From NCBI GenBank assembly GCA_913049615.1, contig CAJWZI010000129.1:1-5691 (forward strand): a stretch of DNA of 5,691 bases. The letters run 5' to 3'. A program made the position numbers and the translations under genes. Shown here piece after piece: positions 1-5,691 of the stretch (position 1 is its first letter; every line of letters begins with the position of its first letter). The notes under the pieces were generated by a model. It was not told where the DNA came from and made no database searches. It was given only the letters and a program-made list of their open reading frames with translations. The stretch is from an uncultured Alphaproteobacteria bacterium. GTDB taxonomy: Bacteria; Pseudomonadota; Alphaproteobacteria; GCA-2731375.

Positions 1-1
1 C

Positions 2-640
2 TGGTGCAAGCCGCTGCCCGCGGGCCAGCGACTCGCAATTGCCGTCGAGGGTCAGACCCGCGAAATTGAACTGCCGCTAATCGGTGCTTTTCAAGCTGAT
101 AATGTCCTCTGTGCCATCGCGCTAATTTTAGCCTCTGGTGAACCGCCAGATGCAGTGCTAGCGGCGGCAGAAAAACTGACCGTAGTGACCGGAAGGTTGC
201 AGGCCGTGGGCGGTGGCGTCTTCGTGGATTATGCTCATAAACCCGACGCCCTGCGTGCCGCGATCACCGCCCTGCGACCCTATGCTAAGGGTCAACTGAT
301 CGTCCTATTTGGCTGCGGCGGAGACAGGGACCGCGGTAAACGTCTCCAGATGGGTCGTATTGCTCACGAACTAGCAGATAGGGTCGTTGTTACCGATGAC
401 AATCCCCGAAGCGAGGATCCGGCCGCCATTCGAGCTGAAATACTTCGCGGATGTCCGGATGCTGTGGAGATCGGGGAACGTCGAAAAGCGATTGCCAAGG
501 CGATTGGTTGGTTGGGATCTGACGATGTGTTGCTGATCGCTGGCAAAGGTCACGAAACTGGACAGGAGATCGCCGGCGTGATCCGTTCATTCGACGACGT
601 TGCCGTCGCTCGTGCAGTTTTGAAAGAGGGCGTATCATGA
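2..640 (+). CDS. murE: UDP-N-acetylmuramoyl-tripeptide synthetase (meso-DAP-adding), 3' part
   Basis: Cytoplasmic ATP-dependent ligase that adds meso-diaminopimelate to UDP-MurNAc-L-Ala-D-Glu. The frame is open from the left edge (first full codon at base 2), so this is the last 212 residues of a protein that is usually near 490; the N-terminal domain and P-loop lie outside the window. Visible motifs in order are GRLQ (191-202), VDYAHKPDAL (224-253), FGCGGDRDRGKR (308-343), TDDNPRSEDP (392-421) and GKGHE (542-556). The first two span the central-to-C-terminal domain boundary and the rest belong to the C-terminal Mur ligase domain. DNPR (398-409) is the known meso-DAP recognition motif, which argues against a lysine-adding enzyme. 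A GTG at 155 could look like a start but lies well inside the conserved protein. The stop TGA overlaps the murF ATG as ATGA. Identity is very secure; only the 5' end is missing. Confidence 0.97.
   Translation, partial: WCKPLPAGQRLAIAVEGQTREIELPLIGAFQADNVLCAIALILASGEPPDAVLAAAEKLTVVTGRLQAVGGGVFVDYAHKPDALRAAITALRPYAKGQLIVLFGCGGDRDRGKRLQMGRIAHELADRVVVTDDNPRSEDPAAIRAEILRGCPDAVEIGERRKAIAKAIGWLGSDDVLLIAGKGHETGQEIAGVIRSFDDVAVARAVLKEGVS
625..630 (+). promoter_or_regulatory. Shine-Dalgarno site of murF
   Basis: AGAGGG lies 6 nt before the murF ATG, inside the last codons of murE. It has good complementarity to the 16S rRNA 3' end and supports the ATG at 637, which overlaps the murE stop. Confidence 0.7.
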
Positions 641-2070
641 ATGCGCCCACTCTATGGTCGGTGGCCGAGGCCGCAGCTGCTACCAATGGTCAGGGCCAGG
701 GCGATTGGCGGGTAAGCGGCGTATCGACGGACAGCCGAACGGTGCAACAAGGTGATCTTTTTGTTGCCATCCAAGGGCCTAAATTTAACGGTCATCGGTT
801 TGCTGCGGACGCTTTGAAGCGTGGTGCCGCAGCTGTCATGGTCCATGAACAACCCAATGACTTGGCGTCCGATGCACCTGTTTTAATGGTAGCCAATACC
901 ATGGCCGGATTGGAGGCTTTGGGTGTTGCTGCCAGGGCGCGTACTGCCTCTAAGATTGCCGCTGTAACTGGTAGCGTGGGTAAGACTGGGACAAAAGAGG
1001 CCTTGTTGCGTGTTCTTGCGAGCGTCGCGCCCACCCACGCCTCACAAGGCAACCTGAATAATCATTGGGGCGTGCCGCTGAGTTTGTCCCGCATGCCGGC
1101 CGACAGTGTTTACGGCGTTTTCGAACTGGGCATGAACCACGCCGGTGAAATTACTCCGCTGAGCCGGATGGTCCGCCCTCATGTGGCGATCATCACCAAT
1201 GTGGAATTAGTGCATTTGGAATTTTTTGCATCTCTTTGCAAGATCGCGGATGCCAAGGCTGAGATTTTTGCGGGATTGCAGCCAGGCGGCGTTGCCATTT
1301 TGAACCGGGACAATACCTACTTCACCCACCTAGAAACTGCTGCAAAAGCCGCGGGCGCGGGCCGGATCATATCTTTTGGTGTTCATGAAGCAGCTGAGGT
1401 TAGATTGATCGAATTGGCGGAGCACCCCACGTGTAATTGCATATTCGCTGACATCGACGGCCAGGCCGTTACCTATAAGATCGGCGCGCCTGGTCGCCAT
1501 TGGGCCATTAACAGCCTCGCGGTACTGGCGGCGGTCAGGGCTCTTTCCGCTGATCTGGGACTGGCTGCTCTTGCCATGGCCGACGTTTTGCCGACTAGCG
1601 GACGAGGGGCACGTCACCGTGTCGATTATGGCGATGGCAGTATTTTGATTATTGACGAAAGTTACAATGCCTCGCCGGTGGCCGTAGCGGCGGCTATTGA
1701 AACCCTCGGCGCGGTCGAGGTGGACAAGCTAGGCCGGCGCATCGCGGTCTTGGGCGATATGCTGGAAATGGGACCAGCCTCTCCTGGCCTGCACGCGGAT
1801 CTAGCTCCGGCGTTAGTATCAGCGGGTGCGGATCTCGTGTTTGCATGCGGTCCTTCGATGGCAAATCTGTTTGAAGCTCTACCAGGGCATATGCGAGGCC
1901 GTTACGAGTCGACATCCGCTGAACTGTTGCCAAGGGTCGTTGCCGCTGTGCAGGCAGGCGACACGGTTCTAGTCAAGGGATCGTTGGGTATAGCCATGGC
2001 GCCCATCGTCAGGGCCTTGTTGGAATTAGGTCCGAATTTCGATGCTAATGCGTCGGCGGTGCGGGGCTAG
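637..2070 (+). CDS. murF: UDP-N-acetylmuramoyl-tripeptide--D-alanyl-D-alanine ligase
   Basis: Cytoplasmic ligase that adds D-Ala-D-Ala to UDP-MurNAc-tripeptide, the last soluble step of the precursor pathway. The 477-residue length is normal for the family. The N-terminal UDP-binding domain contains [16 protein letters not shown] (30-45). The central ATPase domain has the P-loop [10 protein letters not shown] (111-120), NLNNHWG (139-145), [11 protein letters not shown] (162-172), the TNVE..HLEFF segment (187-197) and DAKAEIF (205-211), where K207 is the likely carbamylated lysine; NRDN follows at 223-226. The C-terminal domain has GRGAR (322-326), DESYNASP (340-347), LGDMLEMG (372-379) and VKGS (446-449). 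The start at 637 gives a standard N-terminus, overlaps the murE stop (ATGA) and has a good Shine-Dalgarno site. One mild oddity is Leu191, where I would expect Pro (VEPVHLE) in alphaproteobacterial relatives. The gene is complete and intact. Confidence 0.97.
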   Translation: MNAPTLWSVAEAAAATNGQGQGDWRVSGVSTDSRTVQQGDLFVAIQGPKFNGHRFAADALKRGAAAVMVHEQPNDLASDAPVLMVANTMAGLEALGVAARARTASKIAAVTGSVGKTGTKEALLRVLASVAPTHASQGNLNNHWGVPLSLSRMPADSVYGVFELGMNHAGEITPLSRMVRPHVAIITNVELVHLEFFASLCKIADAKAEIFAGLQPGGVAILNRDNTYFTHLETAAKAAGAGRIISFGVHEAAEVRLIELAEHPTCNCIFADIDGQAVTYKIGAPGRHWAINSLAVLAAVRALSADLGLAALAMADVLPTSGRGARHRVDYGDGSILIIDESYNASPVAVAAAIETLGAVEVDKLGRRIAVLGDMLEMGPASPGLHADLAPALVSAGADLVFACGPSMANLFEALPGHMRGRYESTSAELLPRVVAAVQAGDTVLVKGSLGIAMAPIVRALLELGPNFDANASAVRG

Positions 2071-2074
2071 GAAA

Positions 2075-3163
2075 ATGCTTTTCAACCTTCTCTATCCCCT
2101 GGCGGACCAATTCGGATTGTTTAATTTATTCCGCTATTTGACCTTCCGCACGGGCGCGGCTGTGATGACTGCTTTGATCATCAGCTTCATTATCGGTCCG
2201 TTGTTGATTCGCTGGTTGCGCAGCAAACAGGCGCGGGGACAACCGATCCGCGATGATGGCCCGAAACGCCATATCGTTGCGAAACAAGGCACTCCAACTA
2301 TGGGCGGCTTCATGATCCTTTTGGCGCTGTCAGTCTCGACCCTCTTGTGGGCTGACCTGAACAACCACTATGTCTGGGCCGTATTGCTGGTGACCGCTGG
2401 GTTTGGATTGATTGGCTTCGCAGATGACTACCTGAAGGTGACCCGGGCCAATGTGCAAGGATTACCTGGAAAGTTGAAATTGGTTATGGAAGTCGTGGTG
2501 GCCGTCATGGCGGCGCTTTGGATTATCGACTTACAACCGCATACCATGGCCAGCCATTTGGCTGTTCCGTTTACAAAGGGCTTCTTATTAGATCTTGGCT
2601 TGTTTTACGCGCCCTTTGTCGCTCTGGTCATGGTTGGTTCCTCTAATGCGGTGAACCTGACGGATGGCCTGGATGGTTTGGCTATAGGCCCGCTGATCAT
2701 TGCCGGTTCTGCATTTGCCTTGATCGCCTATCTAACCGGCAACGTGATCTTTGCCTCCTATCTGCAGTTGCATGCCATCCCCGGTGCCGGCGAGCTGGCT
2801 GTCTATTGCGGCGCTTTGGTGGGCGCGGGCCTCGGGTTTTTGTGGTTCAACGCGCCGCCTGCCATGGTCTTTATGGGTGACACCGGCAGCTTGTCCCTGG
2901 GTGGCGGTTTGGGTGCTGTCGCGGTGGTGACTAAACACGAACTGGTCCTAGCGGTGGTCGGTGGATTGTTCGTATTGGAGACTGTCTCGGTTATCGTTCA
3001 GGTCGCTTCATTCAAGTTGACCGGGCGGCGGGTCTTCCGCATGGCGCCGCTGCACCACCATTACGAACAAAAGGGCTGGGCCGAACCTACTATTGTCATC
3101 CGGTTCTGGATTATCGCCGTCATTTTAGCCTTGATCGGCTTAGCCACCTTGAAGTTGCGTTGA
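2075..3163 (+). CDS. mraY: phospho-N-acetylmuramoyl-pentapeptide-transferase
   Basis: Integral inner-membrane enzyme that transfers phospho-MurNAc-pentapeptide from UDP to undecaprenyl phosphate, making lipid I. The protein has 362 residues (E. coli about 360) and about ten hydrophobic segments, the first near 27-46 and the last near 341-360. Signature motifs are PTMGG (74-78), GFADDYLKV (114-122) with the Mg-binding/catalytic Asp pair D117-D118, [13 protein letters not shown] (191-203), [12 protein letters not shown] (266-277) with D269, and [11 protein letters not shown] (325-335) with the His triad 327-329. I chose the ATG at 2075 because [11 protein letters not shown] matches the usual family N-terminus. 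An in-frame ATG at 2042 would add 11 non-conserved, Arg-rich residues and overlap murF by 29 nt. The gene begins 4 nt after the murF stop. The nearest purine-rich sequence, AGGA (2069-2072), is only 2 nt from the ATG, while GGGG at 2063-2066 is 8 nt away, so the ribosome site is weak or unusual and coupling to murF is likely. Confidence 0.97.
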   Translation: MLFNLLYPLADQFGLFNLFRYLTFRTGAAVMTALIISFIIGPLLIRWLRSKQARGQPIRDDGPKRHIVAKQGTPTMGGFMILLALSVSTLLWADLNNHYVWAVLLVTAGFGLIGFADDYLKVTRANVQGLPGKLKLVMEVVVAVMAALWIIDLQPHTMASHLAVPFTKGFLLDLGLFYAPFVALVMVGSSNAVNLTDGLDGLAIGPLIIAGSAFALIAYLTGNVIFASYLQLHAIPGAGELAVYCGALVGAGLGFLWFNAPPAMVFMGDTGSLSLGGGLGAVAVVTKHELVLAVVGGLFVLETVSVIVQVASFKLTGRRVFRMAPLHHHYEQKGWAEPTIVIRFWIIAVILALIGLATLKLR

Positions 3164-3165
3164 TT

Positions 3166-4569
3166 ATGATACCTATCACCACATACCAGGACAAGGGAGT
3201 GGCTGTGTTCGGTCTAGGCCGAACCGGTCTGTCTGCCGTAAGGGCCTTGGTGGCCGGTGGCGCGGACGGGTTGGTCTGGGACGACGATCCGAACCGTCGG
3301 TTGGCGGCCAAGGAACTAGGAGCTCGTGCCGCCGAACCTTTGGCAGAGGCATGGGATGGCATTACTGCTCTAGTGCTGAGTCCTGGCGTGCCCTTGACCC
3401 ATCCCCAACCCCATCCTGTGGTGGTGTTGGCTCATCGCTTAGGGGCTGAAATTCTAGGTGATGTGGAGTTGTTCGCCCGCGGCAAGCCCGCATGCAAGGT
3501 GGTTGCAATAACTGGCACAAATGGCAAATCGACAACTACGTCTTTATTACACCATATTCTCATTGAGGCGGGTGTGCGCTCGCAGGCTGGGGCAAATCTG
3601 GGTCATCCGGTTTTAGACTTTGATGTCCTTGATCAATCCGCCGCCTATATCCTGGAATTGTCCTCCTACCAGATTGACCTAACATCGGGATTGCGCCCTG
3701 ACGCGGTGGCCTTGCTCAACATCAGCCCCGATCATCTGGATCGTCATGGCGGCATGGATGGTTATGTCACAGCGAAACGCCGCTTGTTGGAAATGGCGGG
3801 GCCGGACGTGCCCCTCATCATCGGTGGCGACGACGAATATTCCTCTCGCATTTGCCAGGATATGTATGCGAAGGGCCGAAAGGTCGTTGAAATCGCCGTT
3901 GGTCGGGCCATAGCCGAGGGCATTTTTGTTCAGGACGGTTTGTTGCAACGTGCCGGTTATGAAGACGCCATCACGGATCTGTCCAACATTGACACCCTCC
4001 AGGGTCCTCACAATTGGCAGAATGCCGCTGCTGCTTTTGGTCTGGCGGAGGCTTTCGGATTGTCGGAAACACAAATTCTGCACGGCCTTCGCAGCTATCC
4101 CGGTTTGCCCCACCGTATGGAAATCGTAGCCCGCGTCGATAATGTGCTGTTTGTCAACGATAGCAAAGCCACTAACGCTGAAGCCGCCGCCCATGCACTG
4201 GCTGTCTATGATGACATCTTCTGGATTGCCGGCGGGATCGCAAAACAGGGCGGCATCCATTCACTGGCACCCTATAACGGTAAGATCCGCCGTGCCTATC
4301 TGATCGGCGAGGCAGCGCCTTCGTTTGCAGAATTTCTGAATGGGCGGGTCAAACATGAACTTTCGGGCCGCTTGGTGACAGCTATACAGGCGGCATATAA
4401 GGATGCGTCAAAATCAGGCGGCGTAGTTCTATTGTCGCCGGCCTGCGCTAGCTTTGATCAATTTACTAGTTTCGAGGCTCGTGGTGATCAATTCCGGGCC
4501 CTGGCCCAGGAAATTGCCGGAAATGACAGCAATGGCTCATCGCGTCGTGTTGCGGGAGGCGCCTTATGA
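3166..4569 (+). CDS. murD: UDP-N-acetylmuramoyl-L-alanine--D-glutamate ligase
   Basis: Cytoplasmic ligase that adds D-glutamate to UDP-MurNAc-L-Ala, the second amino acid of the stem peptide. From the ATG at 3166 it has 467 residues, a normal length. The N-terminal Rossmann-like UDP-binding domain shows VAVFGLGRTGLS (12-23) and LSPGVP (71-76). The central domain has the P-loop GTNGKST (117-123), GANLGHP (142-148), ELSSYQ (164-169), NISPDHLDRHG (185-195) and AKRRLL (203-208), where K204 is the probable carbamylated lysine. HNW.NAAAA is at 282-290. The C-terminal domain has LPHRMEIV (314-321), NDSKATN (331-337), GG.AKQGG (356-363) and LSPACASFDQF (423-433). The ATG lies 2 nt after the mraY stop. 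A TTG at 3160 would add two residues (M-I) and overlap that stop. MIPITTY is the more usual beginning, so I prefer ATG. No strong Shine-Dalgarno sequence is visible, so coupling to mraY seems likely. The stop overlaps ftsW as ATGA. Confidence 0.96.
   Translation: MIPITTYQDKGVAVFGLGRTGLSAVRALVAGGADGLVWDDDPNRRLAAKELGARAAEPLAEAWDGITALVLSPGVPLTHPQPHPVVVLAHRLGAEILGDVELFARGKPACKVVAITGTNGKSTTTSLLHHILIEAGVRSQAGANLGHPVLDFDVLDQSAAYILELSSYQIDLTSGLRPDAVALLNISPDHLDRHGGMDGYVTAKRRLLEMAGPDVPLIIGGDDEYSSRICQDMYAKGRKVVEIAVGRAIAEGIFVQDGLLQRAGYEDAITDLSNIDTLQGPHNWQNAAAAFGLAEAFGLSETQILHGLRSYPGLPHRMEIVARVDNVLFVNDSKATNAEAAAHALAVYDDIFWIAGGIAKQGGIHSLAPYNGKIRRAYLIGEAAPSFAEFLNGRVKHELSGRLVTAIQAAYKDASKSGGVVLLSPACASFDQFTSFEARGDQFRALAQEIAGNDSNGSSRRVAGGAL
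4554..4559 (+). promoter_or_regulatory. Shine-Dalgarno site of ftsW
   Basis: GGGAGG ends 6 nt before the ftsW ATG at 4566 and is the strongest ribosome-binding match in the window. It lies in the last codons of murD, within the unconserved Gly/Ser-rich tail, and it fixes the ftsW start. Confidence 0.8.
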
Positions 4570-5690
4570 TTTCTTTTCCCCGGACCGATACCTCTCTGGT
4601 CGGCCGCTGGTGGTGGACAGTGGATCGCTGGACCCTGCTGGCGGTAGCATTGTTGATCGCTATCGGCACCTTGTTGACCTTGGCCGCCAGCCCAGCGGTG
4701 GCGGAAAAACTGGGTCTGGATCCGCAGCATTTCGTCTTGCGCCAGGTGGTTTTTCTTCCTTTGGCCATAGCTGTGATGTTCATCGTCTCGTTGATGAGTC
4801 CCCGGGGTGTGCGCCGCATCTCAGCCATTGGTCTGGCGATAAGTTTAATTTTTGTGGGCTTGACATTGTTGATGGGCGAGGAAATCAAAGGTGCCACGCG
4901 GTGGTTGCAGCTCGCGGGACTATCCATCCAACCATCAGAATTCGTGAAACCGTGTTTTGCTGTTACCGCCGCCTGGATGCTAGCGGAACAGCGCCGACGC
5001 GAAGGAGTGCCGGGCGGATTGATCTGTTGCGCCTTGTTCGCGGTCGTTGTCTGGCTATTGGTTTCGCAACCTGATTTTGGCATGACCGCCGTGGTCAGCG
5101 CCGTCTGGTTTGGTCAATGTTTCATCGCTGGTCTGCCAATGTTGTGGGTAGGCATATTAGCTGTTTTGGGTTTGGTTGGCGCCGTCGTTGCGTACGCCAC
5201 CTCGGCTCACGTAGCCAGCCGCATTGATCTTTTCCTAAATCCGGCAAGCGGTGATTCCTATCAGATTGACCGTGCTATGGACGCTTTCGGCCAAGGTGGT
5301 CTGCTGGGACGCGGCCCAGGAGAGGGCATGGTCAAACGGGTGTTGCCCGATGCTCACACCGACTTCATTTTTTCAGTGGCCGGCGAAGAATTCGGTCTGA
5401 TTGCCTGCCTGATCATCGTGGGCTTGTTTGGTTTTGTCACCATGCGGGGTTTTGCCCGGTTATTGCATGAAGAGGACCTGTTTGTTCTGTTGGCGGCGGC
5501 GGGGCTATTGACCCAGTTTGGTTTGCAGGCGCTGATCAATATCGGCGTGAACGTGAATTTGTTGCCTACCAAAGGCATGACCTTGCCCTTCATTTCATAC
5601 GGTGGCTCTTCCATGCTGGCGCTCGCCTTGGCAATGGGGATGGTGCTGGCTTTGACTCGGCGGCGACCCAATCTTGGGGGGCTGCCATGA
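4566..5690 (+). CDS. ftsW: septal peptidoglycan glycosyltransferase, SEDS family (FtsW)
   Basis: Polytopic inner-membrane enzyme of the divisome that polymerises lipid II into glycan strands at the septum, working with the transpeptidase FtsI. It has 374 residues and about ten hydrophobic segments (first about 22-41, last about 346-364) after a short cytoplasmic, Trp-rich N-terminus. SEDS landmarks are IKGATRWL (108-114 region) and QPSEFVKP (122-129) in the large loop, QPDFGMT (168-174), PDAHTDFIF (261-269) with D266 at the position of the catalytic Asp, GEEFG (273-277), and the family signature NVNLLPTKGMTLPFISYGGSS (329-349 region). The dcw position between murD and murG, plus the TVDRW N-terminus, point to FtsW rather than RodA. 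The start at 4566 has a strong Shine-Dalgarno site and overlaps the murD stop. The stop at 5688-5690 overlaps the presumed murG ATG. The gene is complete, with no frameshift or missing key residue. Confidence 0.96.
   Translation: MISFPRTDTSLVGRWWWTVDRWTLLAVALLIAIGTLLTLAASPAVAEKLGLDPQHFVLRQVVFLPLAIAVMFIVSLMSPRGVRRISAIGLAISLIFVGLTLLMGEEIKGATRWLQLAGLSIQPSEFVKPCFAVTAAWMLAEQRRREGVPGGLICCALFAVVVWLLVSQPDFGMTAVVSAVWFGQCFIAGLPMLWVGILAVLGLVGAVVAYATSAHVASRIDLFLNPASGDSYQIDRAMDAFGQGGLLGRGPGEGMVKRVLPDAHTDFIFSVAGEEFGLIACLIIVGLFGFVTMRGFARLLHEEDLFVLLAAAGLLTQFGLQALINIGVNVNLLPTKGMTLPFISYGGSSMLALALAMGMVLALTRRRPNLGGLP
5676..5681 (+). promoter_or_regulatory. possible Shine-Dalgarno site of the next gene (murG)
   Basis: A run of six G lies 5 nt before the ATG at 5687, inside the last codons of ftsW. 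G-rich pairing with the CCUCC of 16S rRNA is plausible although it is not a textbook AGGAGG, and the spacing is right for an ATGA-coupled start. Confidence 0.5.
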
Positions 5691-5691
5691 C
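5687..5691 (+). CDS. murG: start of the next gene, presumed murG (5 bases only)
   Basis: An ATG at 5687 overlaps the ftsW stop as ATGA, the same junction type as murE/murF and murD/ftsW, and has a G-rich ribosome site 5 nt upstream. Only the start codon and two further bases (AC) are inside the window, so the protein cannot be identified from its own sequence. The name is inferred purely from the conserved dcw order murD-ftsW-murG. MurG is the GlcNAc transferase that turns lipid I into lipid II, which would bridge MraY and FtsW in this pathway. Confidence 0.6.

Noticed and set aside
155..640. Apparent 161-residue protein starting at GTG 155
   Set aside because: The frame is open back to base 2 and the upstream residues belong to MurE (GAFQADNVLCA region), so this is the end of a gene cut by the window edge.
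2042..2074. Upstream ATG giving an 11-residue longer MraY
   Set aside because: The extra residues are Arg-rich, unlike MraY N-termini, and would overlap murF. The family N-terminus begins at 2075.
3679..4260. 193-codon open frame on the minus strand inside murD
   Set aside because: It lies wholly antisense to conserved MurD coding sequence, has no recognisable motif and no plausible operon partner. Long antisense frames are common opposite moderately GC-rich genes.
4455..4493. TGATCAATT repeated at 4455-4463 and 4485-4493
   Set aside because: Both copies encode the Asp-Gln-Phe of two conserved MurD motifs (SFDQF and GDQFR), so the repeat follows from protein sequence and is too short to suggest a regulatory element.
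4454..5074. 206-codon open frame on the + strand across the murD end and ftsW beginning
   Set aside because: It is an out-of-frame reading of two well-supported genes. Its composition is Gly/Ser/Arg-rich with no domain, and both real frames carry family motifs throughout.
4466..5083. 205-codon minus-strand open frame opposite the murD/ftsW junction
   Set aside because: Low-complexity, Thr/Arg/Pro/Lys-rich translation opposite two conserved genes; a shadow frame.
1..5691. A novel system, mobile element or inserted cargo within the cluster
   Set aside because: Every base except 6 nt of gaps is inside a recognised cell-wall or division gene in the canonical order, with no insertion, truncation, inverted repeat or base-composition break that I could see.

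Overview
This window is an ordinary stretch of the dcw (division and cell wall) cluster. All genes lie on the + strand in the classic order murE (3' part) - murF - mraY - murD - ftsW, and the first bases of the next gene, almost certainly murG, lie at the right edge. The five genes are co-linear and essentially without intergenic DNA. Three junctions are ATGA stop/start overlaps (murE/murF, murD/ftsW, ftsW/murG). The two junctions flanking mraY have gaps of 4 and 2 nt. Nothing looks like a promoter, terminator, RNA gene, mobile element, CRISPR array or foreign insertion.

The organism is most likely an alphaproteobacterium of moderate GC. Hand counts of three 60-base lines gave about 47-58 % GC. 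The lineage call rests on familiar alphaproteobacterial sequence flavour: the Trp-rich FtsW N-terminus followed by TVDRW, the FtsW stretch VKRVLPDAHTDFIF, the MurF P-loop [10 protein letters not shown], and the MurD stretch FVNDSKATNAEAAAHAL. MurE carries the DNPR motif of meso-diaminopimelate-adding enzymes, so the peptidoglycan should be of the Gram-negative meso-DAP type. Genus cannot be fixed from this window.

The genes form one pathway. MurD adds D-Glu to UDP-MurNAc-L-Ala, MurE adds meso-DAP, and MurF adds D-Ala-D-Ala to complete the UDP-MurNAc-pentapeptide. MraY moves that sugar-peptide onto undecaprenyl phosphate in the inner membrane to give lipid I. MurG, just starting at the edge, would add GlcNAc to give lipid II. 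FtsW is the SEDS glycosyltransferase that polymerises lipid II at the division septum.

I looked for an undescribed system and did not find one. All catalytic motifs I know for these families are present, there are no frameshifts, and the remaining open frames on both strands are shadows of these genes. The findings below are minor: start-site choices, junction architecture, codon preference and one motif substitution.
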